From: JAHCHG01 sp041394845
GTDB taxonomy: Bacteria > Acidobacteriota > Blastocatellia > Pyrinomonadales > Pyrinomonadaceae
NCBI GenBank assembly: GCA_041394845.1
Contig: JAWKHL010000002.1
Location: 248,001 to 312,000 of the forward strand
Direction of reading: 5' to 3'
Length of the DNA: 64,000 nt
This document shows, in pieces, positions 27,950 to 37,243 of the stretch. The notes under the pieces are model-generated. The model saw only the letters and a list, made by a program, of their open reading frames with translations, was not told the DNA's origin and searched no databases. Position numbers and translations under genes: made by a program. Numbering within the stretch: position 1 is the stretch's first letter; the number at the start of each line of letters is the position of its first letter.

Positions 27950-30900
27950 TTAGAACGTAAGACGCGCTCCGAGTTGAATTCGGCGCGGTTGGTATGGATC
28001 CGATAAATATCCGGAGTTTCCAAAATTTCCGCTGTCGAAGTTAGATTCAGGAAACGCCGGACGATTCCGGTTAAACAGATTGAAAAATTCAACTCTGAAT
28101 TCAAGGAAAATCGTTTCGGTAATTCTAGTTTTCTTCAAAACGCTCAAATCTTCCGTCAGGAACGTTTTTGAGCGGAGACCATTTAATGTTGGCGCCGCCG
28201 TCCCGAGAAACCGATATGGATCGGAATAATAAGCCGCATATTCCGGGCTTCCGATAGCTGCCGATGTTCCGGCATAAACTGGCGGAGCCACAAATGCTCC
28301 CGGGTTAATGTACCGAAAAGCCTGCGGATTGCCCGCAATCGTCGAATCGGTCACATAGAAATCCTGCCCGGTCAGATTCGGCCGCAAATTGCCTCCGTAT
28401 CCCAACAGATCAAGAAAGTCGCGACGACCGCCGGCGATAAACACGGTGATCGGCGTACCCGAACGATACCGCTGGATCCCGTTGATCTGCCACCCGCCGA
28501 CCAAGCGATCGATCCAGGCGCCTTTATTCAAGAACCGCTTACCTTTGCCGAAAGGCAATTCGATAATGTAGCTGAAAACAACCGAATGCGGCACGTCATC
28601 GGGCGAGAGCGAGCGCAGTGATTCACGATCGCCGGGATTCTGCAGGACGCCGGTCAAAGCCGAACCGCCGTACAGATCACTGGCCGCATCGGTGATCAGT
28701 TTCGAGTAGGTATAAGACACGCCGAACTGAATTCCGTCGGTAAACCGCCGCTGCAGATCGAGTTTGAGAGCATTATAATTGCTCTGTCCCTGACTTTCCA
28801 GGCGATTGTTGATCAGGCCGTACTGCGGAAACGGCCGAAGTGCCTGAGCGACGCTTCTCTCCAATGTGCCATTACCGAATTGGGTGTCAAAACCGGGATA
28901 AACGGCAGCGGGACTGGCCGGCAGCGGAAATCCGACGCTGGCCGCATAGGCCCGGTCAGAATCCGTCACATCGGCCAATTTTTTGCGCAACAGAGCATCA
29001 CCGAGTTTCAATGCCTCGATTGGCAGTGAATTGAGCGGATTAAAGCTTGAACGCAACCGGGTTCCTTTGTTTCCAATATAACTTACGGAGATTGCGAAAT
29101 TCCACGGCAATTGACGCTGCAAACTCAAATTATATTGAGCCACCCGACCGAGTTTGAAATTCTGGTCATAGTAATCCTGCGTGATGCTCAGATCGCTGAT
29201 ATACTGGCTGTTCGGGTCGGCGATCGGCAATGGCGGATAATTATCAAGCGTAATTCCCGCATCCAAACCGCCATTGATATTGACTGCGCCCGGATTATAT
29301 CCGAGCAGTCCGTCGCCGCCGTTCCCGTAAAAGAGCGGGGAATAATACAAACCCCAACCGCCGCGAACCACAGTCTTTTCATTGATCGAATAAGCAAATC
29401 CGAAACGCGGTCCCCAGGCGCTTTTATCCGGTTTGACCAATCCCCGGTATTCCGAACTCAAGCCGCCTTGTCCGGCGGCACCGACCAGAGCGCCAAGGCG
29501 ACCGGCTTCGGGATTCACCGCTGTCGGGCTGAACCCGCGAAAACGATCGAATCTCTCATTGCGCGGCGGATCATAGTCATAACGAATCCCGACATTGAGG
29601 GTAAGTTTTGGAGTTAATTTAATATCATCTTGGGCAAAGCCCGAAGCAAACAGATACTCATAAGCGGGCTGGATGGATTGCAAGCTGTTGAAAGAGAATT
29701 CCGGTCGGCCGGTTATAAGACTGGCCAGCGGATAGCCCTCATTACCATCATTGACATTGGCGGTTTGATTACTGCGGAAATTGAAGTTGCCTCCGATGTC
29801 GTTAAATCCGGCAACATTCAACTGCTGACGACGAACATCGCCGCCGATGCGAAGCGTATGCCGACCTCTCGTAACCGTTATGGAATCGGAAAATTCAGCA
29901 GTGTTATCATTGGTGTCATTGTCAAAAAACGTTGAACCGCCCGCTTGAATCGCCCGTGGATCAGCTGAATTGACCGGATCGCCGTAACCCGGAAAACCGA
30001 TCAGAGGAAGCCCCAGATCCTGAGTTGAACCGACGGGTAATCCGAGATCGGTCGCCCGTCCCGCACCTCTTCCGAAATTGAAGTTCTGCACCGAGGTTCT
30101 GTTCCAACCGACATTAACATGGTTGAGCAGATTCGGTGTGATCGAATAATCATGCTGAACCCGCACGTAATAAGAGCGGAAAGTCTGATCCCAGACGCCT
30201 TGATTGACAAAATCACCCGGGAAACGGGGGAACCCGCCTTTGGTGCTGGGCAATTTGCGGTAAATATAGCTGAGGTTCAATTGTTGTTTGTCAGAAAGTA
30301 TCTGGTTTATTTTAGTTGTGTAAGCCATCGTCCGCGAGCCGGCTGTGCTGGAGGCCAGATAGTTGCGGAAAACGGTTGACCCGAGCGGGCCGGTTGTATT
30401 GGGTAGCGGGAAAAGATTGATGAAATTACGTCCGACCGGACTGATCGAACTCTGCGGAATAATATTTCCCGGAAACTGCATTCGCGCCCCCGGCGGCAAA
30501 CTGGGATCGAAGATCGGAAGCGGACCGCCGAAAAACTGCAGAATATAAGGATCGGTCAGCAACTCGCTGAAATCTCCGTTACGCATCCGGGCGGTTGGAA
30601 CAGTAGTGATAACGGTTTCACTTTGCTGGGTTCGGTAGGCCTCATAGTTAAAGAAGAAAAATGTTTTGTTTTTTCCGTTATAAAACATCGGTGTGCCTGA
30701 ACCAAACCGGGGCAAAACGACCGGTCCACTGAATGAAAAACCATAGTTTCTCTGCCGGTCAACTTGCCGTTCGACATCATTCAGACGATTGAGCGTAGTA
30801 TTGGCATTTAAGGCCTCATTAATTAGGTAGTAATAACCTTCCCCGTGAAAATCATTGCCGCCCGATTTGATTGTGAAACTGATCACCCCACCGGTCGAAT

Positions 30901-31624
30901 TTCCAAATTCCGCCGAGTAGTTACTTGTATTTAGCGTAAACTCTTGAAATGCGTTCGGTCCGGGGGCAACTTCTGAAAAGAATGTCCCGTTTTCTCCGCG
31001 CCGGGTTCCGGCGCCGTCGATCAGGATTTCCTGGCCTAATCCCTGGCTGCCGTTGATGCGGAAATTCGTTCCGTTGATTCCCTGGCTGCCGCCGCCGCCC
31101 GTCGCCGTAACGCTGCTGTCAAGAAAAATAAAGGATAGCGGAGACCGACCGGCCGATTCGGCTCCGACCAGCAAAGGCAGTTCGCGGACTTCTTTTTCGG
31201 TAACGTTTCTTTGCAGAACGGCGGATTCGGTATTGATAACCGAGGGATCCGAAGAAACAACGACCGTTTCTCCCGCAACACCGAGCTCCAATTTCACGTT
31301 GGCCGTTCGGTTGATTCCGACGCCGACCTGAACATTTTCAAGAGTCGACGTTTTGAATCCCTCGGCCTCAACGGTGATGCTATAAACGGCGGCTTTTAAC
31401 TGAGGAACGGTATAAGTGCCGACATCGCTGGTTGTAACCTGACGCGTCTCTCCGGTTTCAATATTTGTAACCGTCACCTTTGCATTGGGAACAAGCGCAT
31501 CATTCGGATCAGTTACCGAACCTTGGATCGTACCGCGGTCGCTTTGACCAAAAGCGGGAGCGACCGACCATCCGATGGCGAAAATAATCAAAAAGAAGCA
31601 CAATAAATTCTTAATTGCCTTCAT
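27950..31624 (-). CDS. Oar-type TonB-dependent receptor with carboxypeptidase-regulatory domain
   Basis: This 1,224-residue outer-membrane protein has a signal peptide ending APAFGQ (22-27), then a CarboxypepD_reg beta-sandwich (about 30-112: GSVTDPNDALVPNAKVTVTN), a plug (about 120-250) and a long beta-barrel ending in the aromatic-type C-terminus RIQLGARLTF. Such receptors in this phylum import oligosaccharides. A strong AGGAGG site lies six bases before the ATG. Its promoter region carries two LacI-type operators, linking it to the arabinose/galactose regulon. It should bring in the products of the surrounding secreted glycosidases. Confidence 0.93.
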   Translation of the reverse strand: MKAIKNLLCFFLIIFAIGWSVAPAFGQSDRGTIQGSVTDPNDALVPNAKVTVTNIETGETRQVTTSDVGTYTVPQLKAAVYSITVEAEGFKTSTLENVQVGVGINRTANVKLELGVAGETVVVSSDPSVINTESAVLQRNVTEKEVRELPLLVGAESAGRSPLSFIFLDSSVTATGGGGSQGINGTNFRINGSQGLGQEILIDGAGTRRGENGTFFSEVAPGPNAFQEFTLNTSNYSAEFGNSTGGVISFTIKSGGNDFHGEGYYYLINEALNANTTLNRLNDVERQVDRQRNYGFSFSGPVVLPRFGSGTPMFYNGKNKTFFFFNYEAYRTQQSETVITTVPTARMRNGDFSELLTDPYILQFFGGPLPIFDPSLPPGARMQFPGNIIPQSSISPVGRNFINLFPLPNTTGPLGSTVFRNYLASSTAGSRTMAYTTKINQILSDKQQLNLSYIYRKLPSTKGGFPRFPGDFVNQGVWDQTFRSYYVRVQHDYSITPNLLNHVNVGWNRTSVQNFNFGRGAGRATDLGLPVGSTQDLGLPLIGFPGYGDPVNSADPRAIQAGGSTFFDNDTNDNTAEFSDSITVTRGRHTLRIGGDVRRQQLNVAGFNDIGGNFNFRSNQTANVNDGNEGYPLASLITGRPEFSFNSLQSIQPAYEYLFASGFAQDDIKLTPKLTLNVGIRYDYDPPRNERFDRFRGFSPTAVNPEAGRLGALVGAAGQGGLSSEYRGLVKPDKSAWGPRFGFAYSINEKTVVRGGWGLYYSPLFYGNGGDGLLGYNPGAVNINGGLDAGITLDNYPPLPIADPNSQYISDLSITQDYYDQNFKLGRVAQYNLSLQRQLPWNFAISVSYIGNKGTRLRSSFNPLNSLPIEALKLGDALLRKKLADVTDSDRAYAASVGFPLPASPAAVYPGFDTQFGNGTLERSVAQALRPFPQYGLINNRLESQGQSNYNALKLDLQRRFTDGIQFGVSYTYSKLITDAASDLYGGSALTGVLQNPGDRESLRSLSPDDVPHSVVFSYIIELPFGKGKRFLNKGAWIDRLVGGWQINGIQRYRSGTPITVFIAGGRRDFLDLLGYGGNLRPNLTGQDFYVTDSTIAGNPQAFRYINPGAFVAPPVYAGTSAAIGSPEYAAYYSDPYRFLGTAAPTLNGLRSKTFLTEDLSVLKKTRITETIFLEFRVEFFNLFNRNRPAFPESNFDSGNFGNSGYLSDPYQPRRIQLGARLTF

Positions 31625-31776
31625 ATAATCCTCCTAATAACCGGGAAACTCTCTCACCGATTTGTTGCCTGACTTAACAAAATCGATGAAACTTGTGAAT
31701 TAATCAGTTTCGACCGTTTTGCCTTACGCGCGACGCAAACGCTTGATTACAAGCATTTTGAATGTTGGTTTATGTC

Positions 31777-31812
31777 GGGAGGCTTTTCAAAATCGGGTGC
31801 CTCCCAATTTTT
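31777..31812. other. Hairpin in the 5' leader of the TonB receptor gene
   Basis: GGGAGGC (31777-31783) and GCCTCCC (31799-31805) form a 7-bp stem followed on the plus strand by AATTTTTT, so it looks like a plus-strand terminator. It lies inside the deduced minus-strand leader. A small palindrome GCTTGATTACAAGC (31741-31754) is next to it. The purpose is unclear. Confidence 0.45.
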
Positions 31813-31839
31813 TCTATTTCTCAATTAATGTAATAGCTG

Positions 31840-31853
31840 TGTAATCGCTTACA
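31840..31853. promoter_or_regulatory. LacI-type operator 1, TonB receptor leader
   Basis: TGTAATCGCTTACA matches TGTAAnCGnTTnCA fully. It lies about 50-65 bases after the deduced transcription start of the receptor gene and 31 bp from operator 2 (three helical turns), suited to cooperative binding by a LacI tetramer or two dimers. Confidence 0.75.
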
Positions 31854-31883
31854 TCGCGGACCAAAAAAAAACGGATTGATTTA

Positions 31884-31897
31884 TGTAAGCGGTTACT
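31884..31897. promoter_or_regulatory. LacI-type operator 2, TonB receptor promoter
   Basis: TGTAAGCGGTTACT matches the operator form except for its last base. It falls at about +8 to +21 of the deduced TonB receptor transcript, a normal place for repression. Confidence 0.7.
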
Positions 31898-31911
31898 TAG
31901 AATGTAAAAGA

Positions 31912-31940
31912 TTTGTAACACATCATTTTTTTATTGTCAA
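31912..31940 (-). promoter_or_regulatory. Probable sigma-70 promoter of the TonB receptor gene
   Basis: On the minus strand a consensus TTGACA (31935-31940) is followed after 17 bp by TACAAA (31912-31917, 4 of 6 to TATAAT). The predicted start near 31905 gives a leader of about 280 bases. Confidence 0.5.
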
Positions 31941-32227
31941 AGTTTTTTTTTAACAAACAAGAAAAGCCCGAAAAAATTGATATTTCCGGTCGGGGAGGTC
32001 CGTTGCGAATTTGAGCCTCAAAGGAGTAAAAAGAGGGTAAAAAAAGGGAAAACGGATCTGGGAAATGAAACCGGTCAAAACGGATTATTTATGCTGAAAA
32101 TCCGTCCGTCTCCGCCTTTTTAAGCCGGAGCCATTTAACGGCATTGATGAAAGATTGAAATTTGCCAAAATTTCTTCAGGCCTCTTTCGGAAAGCGAAAC
32201 CCTAAAGAGAAGCGTAAGAAAATTCTC
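31941..32227. other. Remaining intergenic region between TonB receptor and GH2
   Basis: This AT-rich stretch contains T-runs and A-runs but no gene. The plus-strand frame starting near 32162 overlaps the GH2 promoter and start and has no protein-like composition. No other dyads were recognised. Confidence 0.5.
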
Positions 32228-32270
32228 TTGGCAATTAAAAACATTTTAAGCTATGATGTAAACGTTTACA
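32228..32270 (+). promoter_or_regulatory. GH2-galT promoter with superimposed LacI-type operator
   Basis: TTGGCA (32228-32233), an 18-bp spacer and TATGAT (32252-32257) form a good sigma-70 promoter. The perfect 14-bp palindrome TGTAAACGTTTACA (32257-32270) begins on the last base of the -10 box and covers the start point, so a bound repressor would block transcription directly. Confidence 0.8.
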
Positions 32271-32351
32271 CACAAATCTTGGATAAAATTCGGGAAAAAA
32301 GAATTGCCGGGAGAGGTTTGGGCAATTCGATGATCCCGGGCGTCAAAAATA

Positions 32352-34199
32352 ATGAAACAGAAAAAATTGATACGTCTTCGGATTTTTTTAGTTGTTTTGA
32401 TTTCCTTAAGTTGCGTCGTGGCAATTGCGGGGCAAAGCGTTCCGCGTCCCGAGCATCCGCGCCCTGATCTGGTTCGCGCCCAGTGGCAGACGCTGAACGG
32501 CCAGTGGGAGTTTGAATTCGATGATCAAAACCGCGGGATGGCCGAGGGGTGGTACAAAGCACCGGCCCGGAAATTTTCCCGAACCATCCAGGTTCCTTTC
32601 GCTTTTCAGACGAAACTCTCCGGCATCAACGATCCGAGTTATCACGATGTCGTCTGGTATCGCCGGACGATCGATGTACCGCCGGATTTCCGTTCCCGGG
32701 ACAAGCGGGTGATGCTCAATTTCGGCGCGGTCGATTACGAAGCGATCGTTTGGGTCAACGGAGAAAGAGTCGGAGATCATCGGGGCGGGCACGTGCCTTT
32801 TTCTTTCGATGTCACCGATTTGTTAAAAGAAGGTAAAAATTCAGTCGTCGTCCGCGCTTTTGATCCCTCGACCGATCGCACTATCCCGCGCGGAAAACAA
32901 TTTTGGGAACCGAAATCGGCAGTCATCTGGTACACCCGGACGAGCGGGATCTGGCAACCGGTTTGGCTGGAAGCGGTCGGAATCGTTCACGTCAAGCGTT
33001 TGCGCATTACTCCCGATGTCGATCACAACCGGGTGGAGATCGAAACCATTTTGAATCGCCCGGCAGAGGCGGGAGAAAAACTCCGTTTTACGGCCACGAT
33101 CCGCAACAATCCGGCGGCGATGACGGAAATTTCCGCCGAGACGTCCGGGGGAGCCAATCCGCTCGCTACGTTGCATCTGAACAATCAGGAGCTTTGGAGT
33201 CCGGAACGACCGAATCTTTACGATCTGCGGGTCGAACTCATCGGCGCCGACGGTTCGGTGGCGGATCGGGTTGACAGTTACTTCGGACAGAGAAAAGTTC
33301 ACGTTTATCAGGGAAAAGTGTATTTGAACAATAATCCTTACTATCAGAAATTGGTTTTGGATCAGGGCTACTGGCCGGACAGCACGCTGACGCCGCCGAC
33401 CGACGAGGCCATCAAATACGACGTGGAAATGGCCAAGAAATTCGGTTTCAACGGCGCCCGCAAACACCAGAAAGTAGAAGATCCGCGCTGGCTTTACTGG
33501 TGCGACAAACTCGGCTTTTTGGTGTGGGGCGAGATGGCCAACGCTTTCGACATCTACAACGATGAATACATCGCCCGTTTTACTGATGAGTGGCAACAGG
33601 TCATCGCCCGCGATTACAATCACCCTTCGATCATCGCCTGGACGCCGATCAACGAAAGCTGGGGCGTATTCAAGATCGCCACCGACCGGCAGCAGCAAGA
33701 TCACGCCAGGGCGATGTATTATTTGATCCATTCGCTCGACACGACCCGGCTGGTTCAGGACAATGACGGATGGGAACACACCGACGCGACCGATATTTTC
33801 GGCGTCCACGATTACAGCGGAGGCAGTGAATTGACCGAAAGATACAAGATCCTTGAGACCGACCGAACGCGAGTTCCCCGCAACGGCAAAGACGCGACGG
33901 CGTTCGGCTACCAATACAACGGTTCTCCGATCATCATAACGGAATTCGGCGGAGTCCCATACCGGATGGACGAGCCGAAAAAATCCAATGAGTTTGGCTA
34001 CGGCAATGTCGAACCCACCAAAGAGGCTTTTTTGAAGCGGCTTGATTCGACCGTGACGGCTCTCAGGAACAACAAGGCGATCGTCGGGTATTGTTACACA
34101 CAGTTGACCGATGTCGAACAAGAGATCAACGGTTTAATGACCTACGACCGCAGACCGAAAGTTTCGCCGGAAGAATTTGCGAAAATTTTCAATAAGTAG
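32352..34199 (+). CDS. Exported glycoside hydrolase family 2
   Basis: This 615-residue enzyme has a signal peptide (hydrophobic 9-26). GH2 domains are in order: jelly-roll N-domain (about 35-210), immunoglobulin-like (about 212-315) and TIM barrel (about 317-613). The acid/base is Glu435 (TPINESWG) and the nucleophile Glu531 (ITEFGG). The absence of a large C-terminal small-chain domain makes it more like beta-glucuronidase or exo-beta-galactosidase/alpha-arabinopyranosidase forms than LacZ. It heads a three-gene plus-strand operon with galT copy 2, whose ATG follows its stop codon immediately, which favours galactose as product. Confidence 0.92.
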   Translation: MKQKKLIRLRIFLVVLISLSCVVAIAGQSVPRPEHPRPDLVRAQWQTLNGQWEFEFDDQNRGMAEGWYKAPARKFSRTIQVPFAFQTKLSGINDPSYHDVVWYRRTIDVPPDFRSRDKRVMLNFGAVDYEAIVWVNGERVGDHRGGHVPFSFDVTDLLKEGKNSVVVRAFDPSTDRTIPRGKQFWEPKSAVIWYTRTSGIWQPVWLEAVGIVHVKRLRITPDVDHNRVEIETILNRPAEAGEKLRFTATIRNNPAAMTEISAETSGGANPLATLHLNNQELWSPERPNLYDLRVELIGADGSVADRVDSYFGQRKVHVYQGKVYLNNNPYYQKLVLDQGYWPDSTLTPPTDEAIKYDVEMAKKFGFNGARKHQKVEDPRWLYWCDKLGFLVWGEMANAFDIYNDEYIARFTDEWQQVIARDYNHPSIIAWTPINESWGVFKIATDRQQQDHARAMYYLIHSLDTTRLVQDNDGWEHTDATDIFGVHDYSGGSELTERYKILETDRTRVPRNGKDATAFGYQYNGSPIIITEFGGVPYRMDEPKKSNEFGYGNVEPTKEAFLKRLDSTVTALRNNKAIVGYCYTQLTDVEQEINGLMTYDRRPKVSPEEFAKIFNK

Positions 34200-35246
34200 A
34201 TGGAAGCAACCGAAGAATCGAATAGGGGCGATTTGTACAAAAGGCCCCACCGGCGTTTCAACCCGCTGATCGGCGAATGGATTCTGGTTTCGCCGCACCG
34301 GACCCAGAGGCCCTGGCAGGGTCAAGTTGAGGACGAACAAACCGCCACCGAGCCGGAATACGATCCGGATTGCTATCTGTGTCCGGGAAATTCGCGCGCC
34401 GGCGGAGCCGTCAATCCCGATTACCGGGAGACCTTCGTCTTTACCAATGATTATTCGGCGCTTCTTCCCGACACGCCCGAAGCCGAGATCAATGAAGACG
34501 GTTTGTTTATCGCTGAGAGCGAGCGCGGAATCTCGCGGGTGATCTGTTTTTCTCCGCGCCACGATCTGACTTTGGCCAAAATGAGCGTCGCCGAAATTCG
34601 CCCGGTGATCGACGTCTGGGCCGAGCAGTACGAGCAGATCGGAGCGCTCGATTTCATCAGTTCGGTGCAGATCTTTGAAAATCGCGGCGCGATGATGGGA
34701 GCCAGCAATCCGCATCCTCACTGTCAGATCTGGGCCAACGAGTCTTTGCCCAATGAAACGGTCAAAGAGCTGAAAACCTTCGGCGAACATTGGAAAAAAT
34801 ACGAACGCACACTGCTGACCGATTATCTGAAGGCCGAACTCGAGAAGGGCGAGCGGCTGGTTCACCAAAATGAACATTTTGTTTCGCTCGTGCCGTTCTG
34901 GGCGGTGTATCCGTTTGAAACCCTGATCGTCAGCCGCCGCCCCGCCGGGGCGATCAGCGACCTTGAAGGGAATGAGCGCGACGCTCTGGCCGACATTCTG
35001 CGGCGGACGACCTCGACTTACGATCTGCTTTTCAATACGCCGTTTCCTTATTCGCTCGGGTTTCATCAGCGTCCGACCGACGGCGGCGCTTATCCCGAAT
35101 GTCACCTGCACGCCCATTTTTACCCGCCCCTTCTTCGTTCGGCGACGATCCGCAAATTTATGGTCGGCTATGAACTCATGGCCTCGCCGCAACGCGACAT
35201 CACCCCGGAAACGGCCGCCGAGATGTTGCGAAAGCTGAAAAAGTAG
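34200..35246 (+). CDS. galT: Galactose-1-phosphate uridylyltransferase (copy 2)
   Basis: This 348-residue paralogue of the gene at 8753 has the same landmarks: DCYLCPGN zinc-type Cys pair, NPHPHCQIWA active site with uridylylated His, and CHLHAHFYPP. Its ATG follows the GH2 TAG with no gap, so translation is coupled to a secreted glycosidase. A separately regulated second copy may widen substrate range (for example another sugar-1-phosphate) or simply match galactose release by the GH2 enzyme. Confidence 0.93.
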   Translation: MEATEESNRGDLYKRPHRRFNPLIGEWILVSPHRTQRPWQGQVEDEQTATEPEYDPDCYLCPGNSRAGGAVNPDYRETFVFTNDYSALLPDTPEAEINEDGLFIAESERGISRVICFSPRHDLTLAKMSVAEIRPVIDVWAEQYEQIGALDFISSVQIFENRGAMMGASNPHPHCQIWANESLPNETVKELKTFGEHWKKYERTLLTDYLKAELEKGERLVHQNEHFVSLVPFWAVYPFETLIVSRRPAGAISDLEGNERDALADILRRTTSTYDLLFNTPFPYSLGFHQRPTDGGAYPECHLHAHFYPPLLRSATIRKFMVGYELMASPQRDITPETAAEMLRKLKK

Positions 35247-35251
35247 GTTTT

Positions 35252-36295
35252 ATGTCCAAAATCATCGTCAAGGCTTTCGCTTTTTTGATCGCTTTTTTGG
35301 TTTGCGCGATCTCGGCGAAATCCGCCGATTTGATCGAATGGGGCGATACGGTGGCTCTGGAAACCGAACGCCCCGCTTCCTGGGCGCGGATGGTCAAACT
35401 GAAGAACGGCGACTGGTTGGCGGCCTATGCGGTTTTCGGCGATCCGGACGGAACGAGAATCCGGATCAAAAAAAGCACCGATAATATGCGCTCCTGGAGT
35501 TTTCTGACCGAGTTCGGGGAAAAGGGAAGAAATCTCGACAACGCCAATTTGATCCGGCTTTCCGGCGGCGACATTTTGCTTTCGATGCGTTCACTGACCG
35601 ATCAGAAATCTTATCGCGTTCAGGTCTGTAAAAGCTCGGACGGGGGGCGCAATTTCAGCTTTTTGAGCGTCATTGACGCCAACGAAAAACCGCTGGGCGA
35701 AGAAAACGTCGGGGTTTGGGAGCCTTTTCTGATCGAACTTTCTCCGAAAAAAATCGCCGCCTTTTACGCCAATGAAATGCATTCCCGCTCCGATCCTTCT
35801 TTCAGTCAGACCATCTCCGAAAGAATTTCCACCGACGGCGGACGAACCTGGGGCGAAGAGATCCGCGCCGTCGCCGAAGCCGGCGCAGCCCGACCGGGCG
35901 AACCGAACGTCATCCGGCTTCCGAACAAAAAGTATCTCTTATTTTACGAGGTCTGCGGTTCCGAAGATTGCGCCGGACATTTTTCGGTTTCGGATGACGG
36001 CGAAACCTGGTCGAAAAAGATCGGCCCCGAAATCCCGGATGTTTTTCAAAACCCGCAGGGCATCGCTCTGGACGACCGGATCTGGATCGTAACTTCGAAC
36101 AACGCTCAGGTTATTTACACTACGGATGGCGGGAAATTATGGAAGAAAAACCGACCGGCCTTCAAATTTTCCAGCTGGGGCGCATTTTACCGAACCGATC
36201 GCGACGAGATCGCTCTGGTGACGGGAACGAAAAATGAGAAAAGCCAGAGAAACAAACTGATGATCCGGTTCGGCAAATTCGCTCCGCCAAAGTAA
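35252..36295 (+). CDS. Exported BNR-repeat sialidase-like protein
   Basis: This 347-residue secreted protein has a signal peptide ending SAKSA (20-24). Asp-box repeats of six-bladed sialidase propellers are visible: SSDGGRNFSF, STDGGRTWGE, SDDGETWSKK and TTDGGKLWKK. Full sialidase catalytic residues (Arg triad, Tyr/Glu) were not confirmed, and many such proteins act on other sugars, so I would not call it a neuraminidase. It starts 5 bp after galT copy 2 and meets the DUF4380 gene tail-to-tail with 2 bp between stops. Confidence 0.82.
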   Translation: MSKIIVKAFAFLIAFLVCAISAKSADLIEWGDTVALETERPASWARMVKLKNGDWLAAYAVFGDPDGTRIRIKKSTDNMRSWSFLTEFGEKGRNLDNANLIRLSGGDILLSMRSLTDQKSYRVQVCKSSDGGRNFSFLSVIDANEKPLGEENVGVWEPFLIELSPKKIAAFYANEMHSRSDPSFSQTISERISTDGGRTWGEEIRAVAEAGAARPGEPNVIRLPNKKYLLFYEVCGSEDCAGHFSVSDDGETWSKKIGPEIPDVFQNPQGIALDDRIWIVTSNNAQVIYTTDGGKLWKKNRPAFKFSSWGAFYRTDRDEIALVTGTKNEKSQRNKLMIRFGKFAPPK

Positions 36296-36297
36296 AA

Positions 36298-37146
36298 TCA
36301 TTTTTCATTTAGTTCCCATCGCTCGATGTGTTCGACCGATTGACCCGGTTCCAGCATAGACAGCGGGGCCAGCGTTTCGATCTCGATGAAATTTCCGGCG
36401 ACGTAAAGTTCGGTGTTTGAATTCATATCGGGATAAACGCCCTTTTCGCAATGCTCGAATCTTTTGATGAACCTGACGTCTTCGAGATCGTATCCGATCC
36501 AACCCTGTTTATTTAGAACGCCTATTTTTTGGGAATCAGTTTTGGCCTCATCGACTTTTAACCGGATAAAACCGTTTTGGAATTTCCAGCGCCGATCGCT
36601 CAGGTCGGTGTAGGGCCAGACGGTCAGATTTCTGATCGGCAGAAGGGTTTCCGGGCCGTAAGGGGCGAAGGGTTCGTTGGGGATGAACGCCTCGCCGCCG
36701 CCGCGCATAATTGTCAAAGCCCAAGGCGCGAGTTCGATCTTCCGGTCGCTCAAATTGGTGATCCGGTGATTGATAAAAACGCCGCTCCCTTTCCCGGCGA
36801 GGGCGACGGTCATTTCCTTTTGCGTGCCCGAGACATTTTCAATCGGCTGGATCAGCCGGAGCGAGTTCTTTTTTTCGTCAAACTCAAATTCCACCCGAGA
36901 ATTGTCCGGCGCGTAGGTGTTCGGCATATTTTCCGGCGCGATCCAGAAACGATGGCCGCCGTAAGGTTTGAAAACGCCGAGCGCCGTTTCGACTTTGGCA
37001 TCGGGATGAAGCCCGAGAACATTTTCCCCGCCCGCGAAATTGTAGGCCAGTATGCGCGGCCCGAAACCGGACGAAATGATGATTTCGACCTCGCCGTTAC
37101 TCAGTCGAAGGCAGTTATCATAATCGTGAAATCGAATAATCTCCAT
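36298..37146 (-). CDS. DUF4380 family protein, aldose-epimerase-like fold
   Basis: The protein has 282 residues from the ATG at 37146. It opens with the family pattern CLRLSNGEVEIIISSGFGPRIL and contains GGENVLGLHPDA and GGHRFWIAPENMP, features of DUF4380 proteins predicted to fold like galactose mutarotase. It lacks a signal peptide, so it is probably cytoplasmic, and its function is unknown. An in-frame ATG at 37182 is possible, but it would add a basic tail unlike family members; an AGGAGG lies inside that extension. It is downstream of GH127 on the minus strand. Confidence 0.75.
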   Translation of the reverse strand: MEIIRFHDYDNCLRLSNGEVEIIISSGFGPRILAYNFAGGENVLGLHPDAKVETALGVFKPYGGHRFWIAPENMPNTYAPDNSRVEFEFDEKKNSLRLIQPIENVSGTQKEMTVALAGKGSGVFINHRITNLSDRKIELAPWALTIMRGGGEAFIPNEPFAPYGPETLLPIRNLTVWPYTDLSDRRWKFQNGFIRLKVDEAKTDSQKIGVLNKQGWIGYDLEDVRFIKRFEHCEKGVYPDMNSNTELYVAGNFIEIETLAPLSMLEPGQSVEHIERWELNEK

Positions 37147-37193
37147 ATTTCCGAGTTTTTCGGGTTTGCTCCTCCTAAACATTTATTTTCAGA

Positions 37194-37227
37194 AAAAGTT
37201 TCCCGCCCGAATTGGACAAGCGGGAAA
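37194..37227 (-). terminator. Terminator of the GH127 gene
   Basis: TTTCCCGC (37199-37206) and GCGGGAAA (37220-37227) form an 8-bp stem followed on the minus strand by CTTTTTC. It lies 17 bp beyond the GH127 stop. It would weaken read-through into the DUF4380 gene. Confidence 0.7.
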
Positions 37228-37243
37228 ATATGTTTCTTCGAAA

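Noticed and set aside
32162..32467. Plus-strand 101-codon frame before GH2
   Set aside because: It spans the promoter, operator and GH2 start, and its composition is not protein-like.
35252..36295. True neuraminidase
   Set aside because: Asp boxes are clear but the sialidase catalytic set was not confirmed, and no sialic-acid catabolism genes are present.
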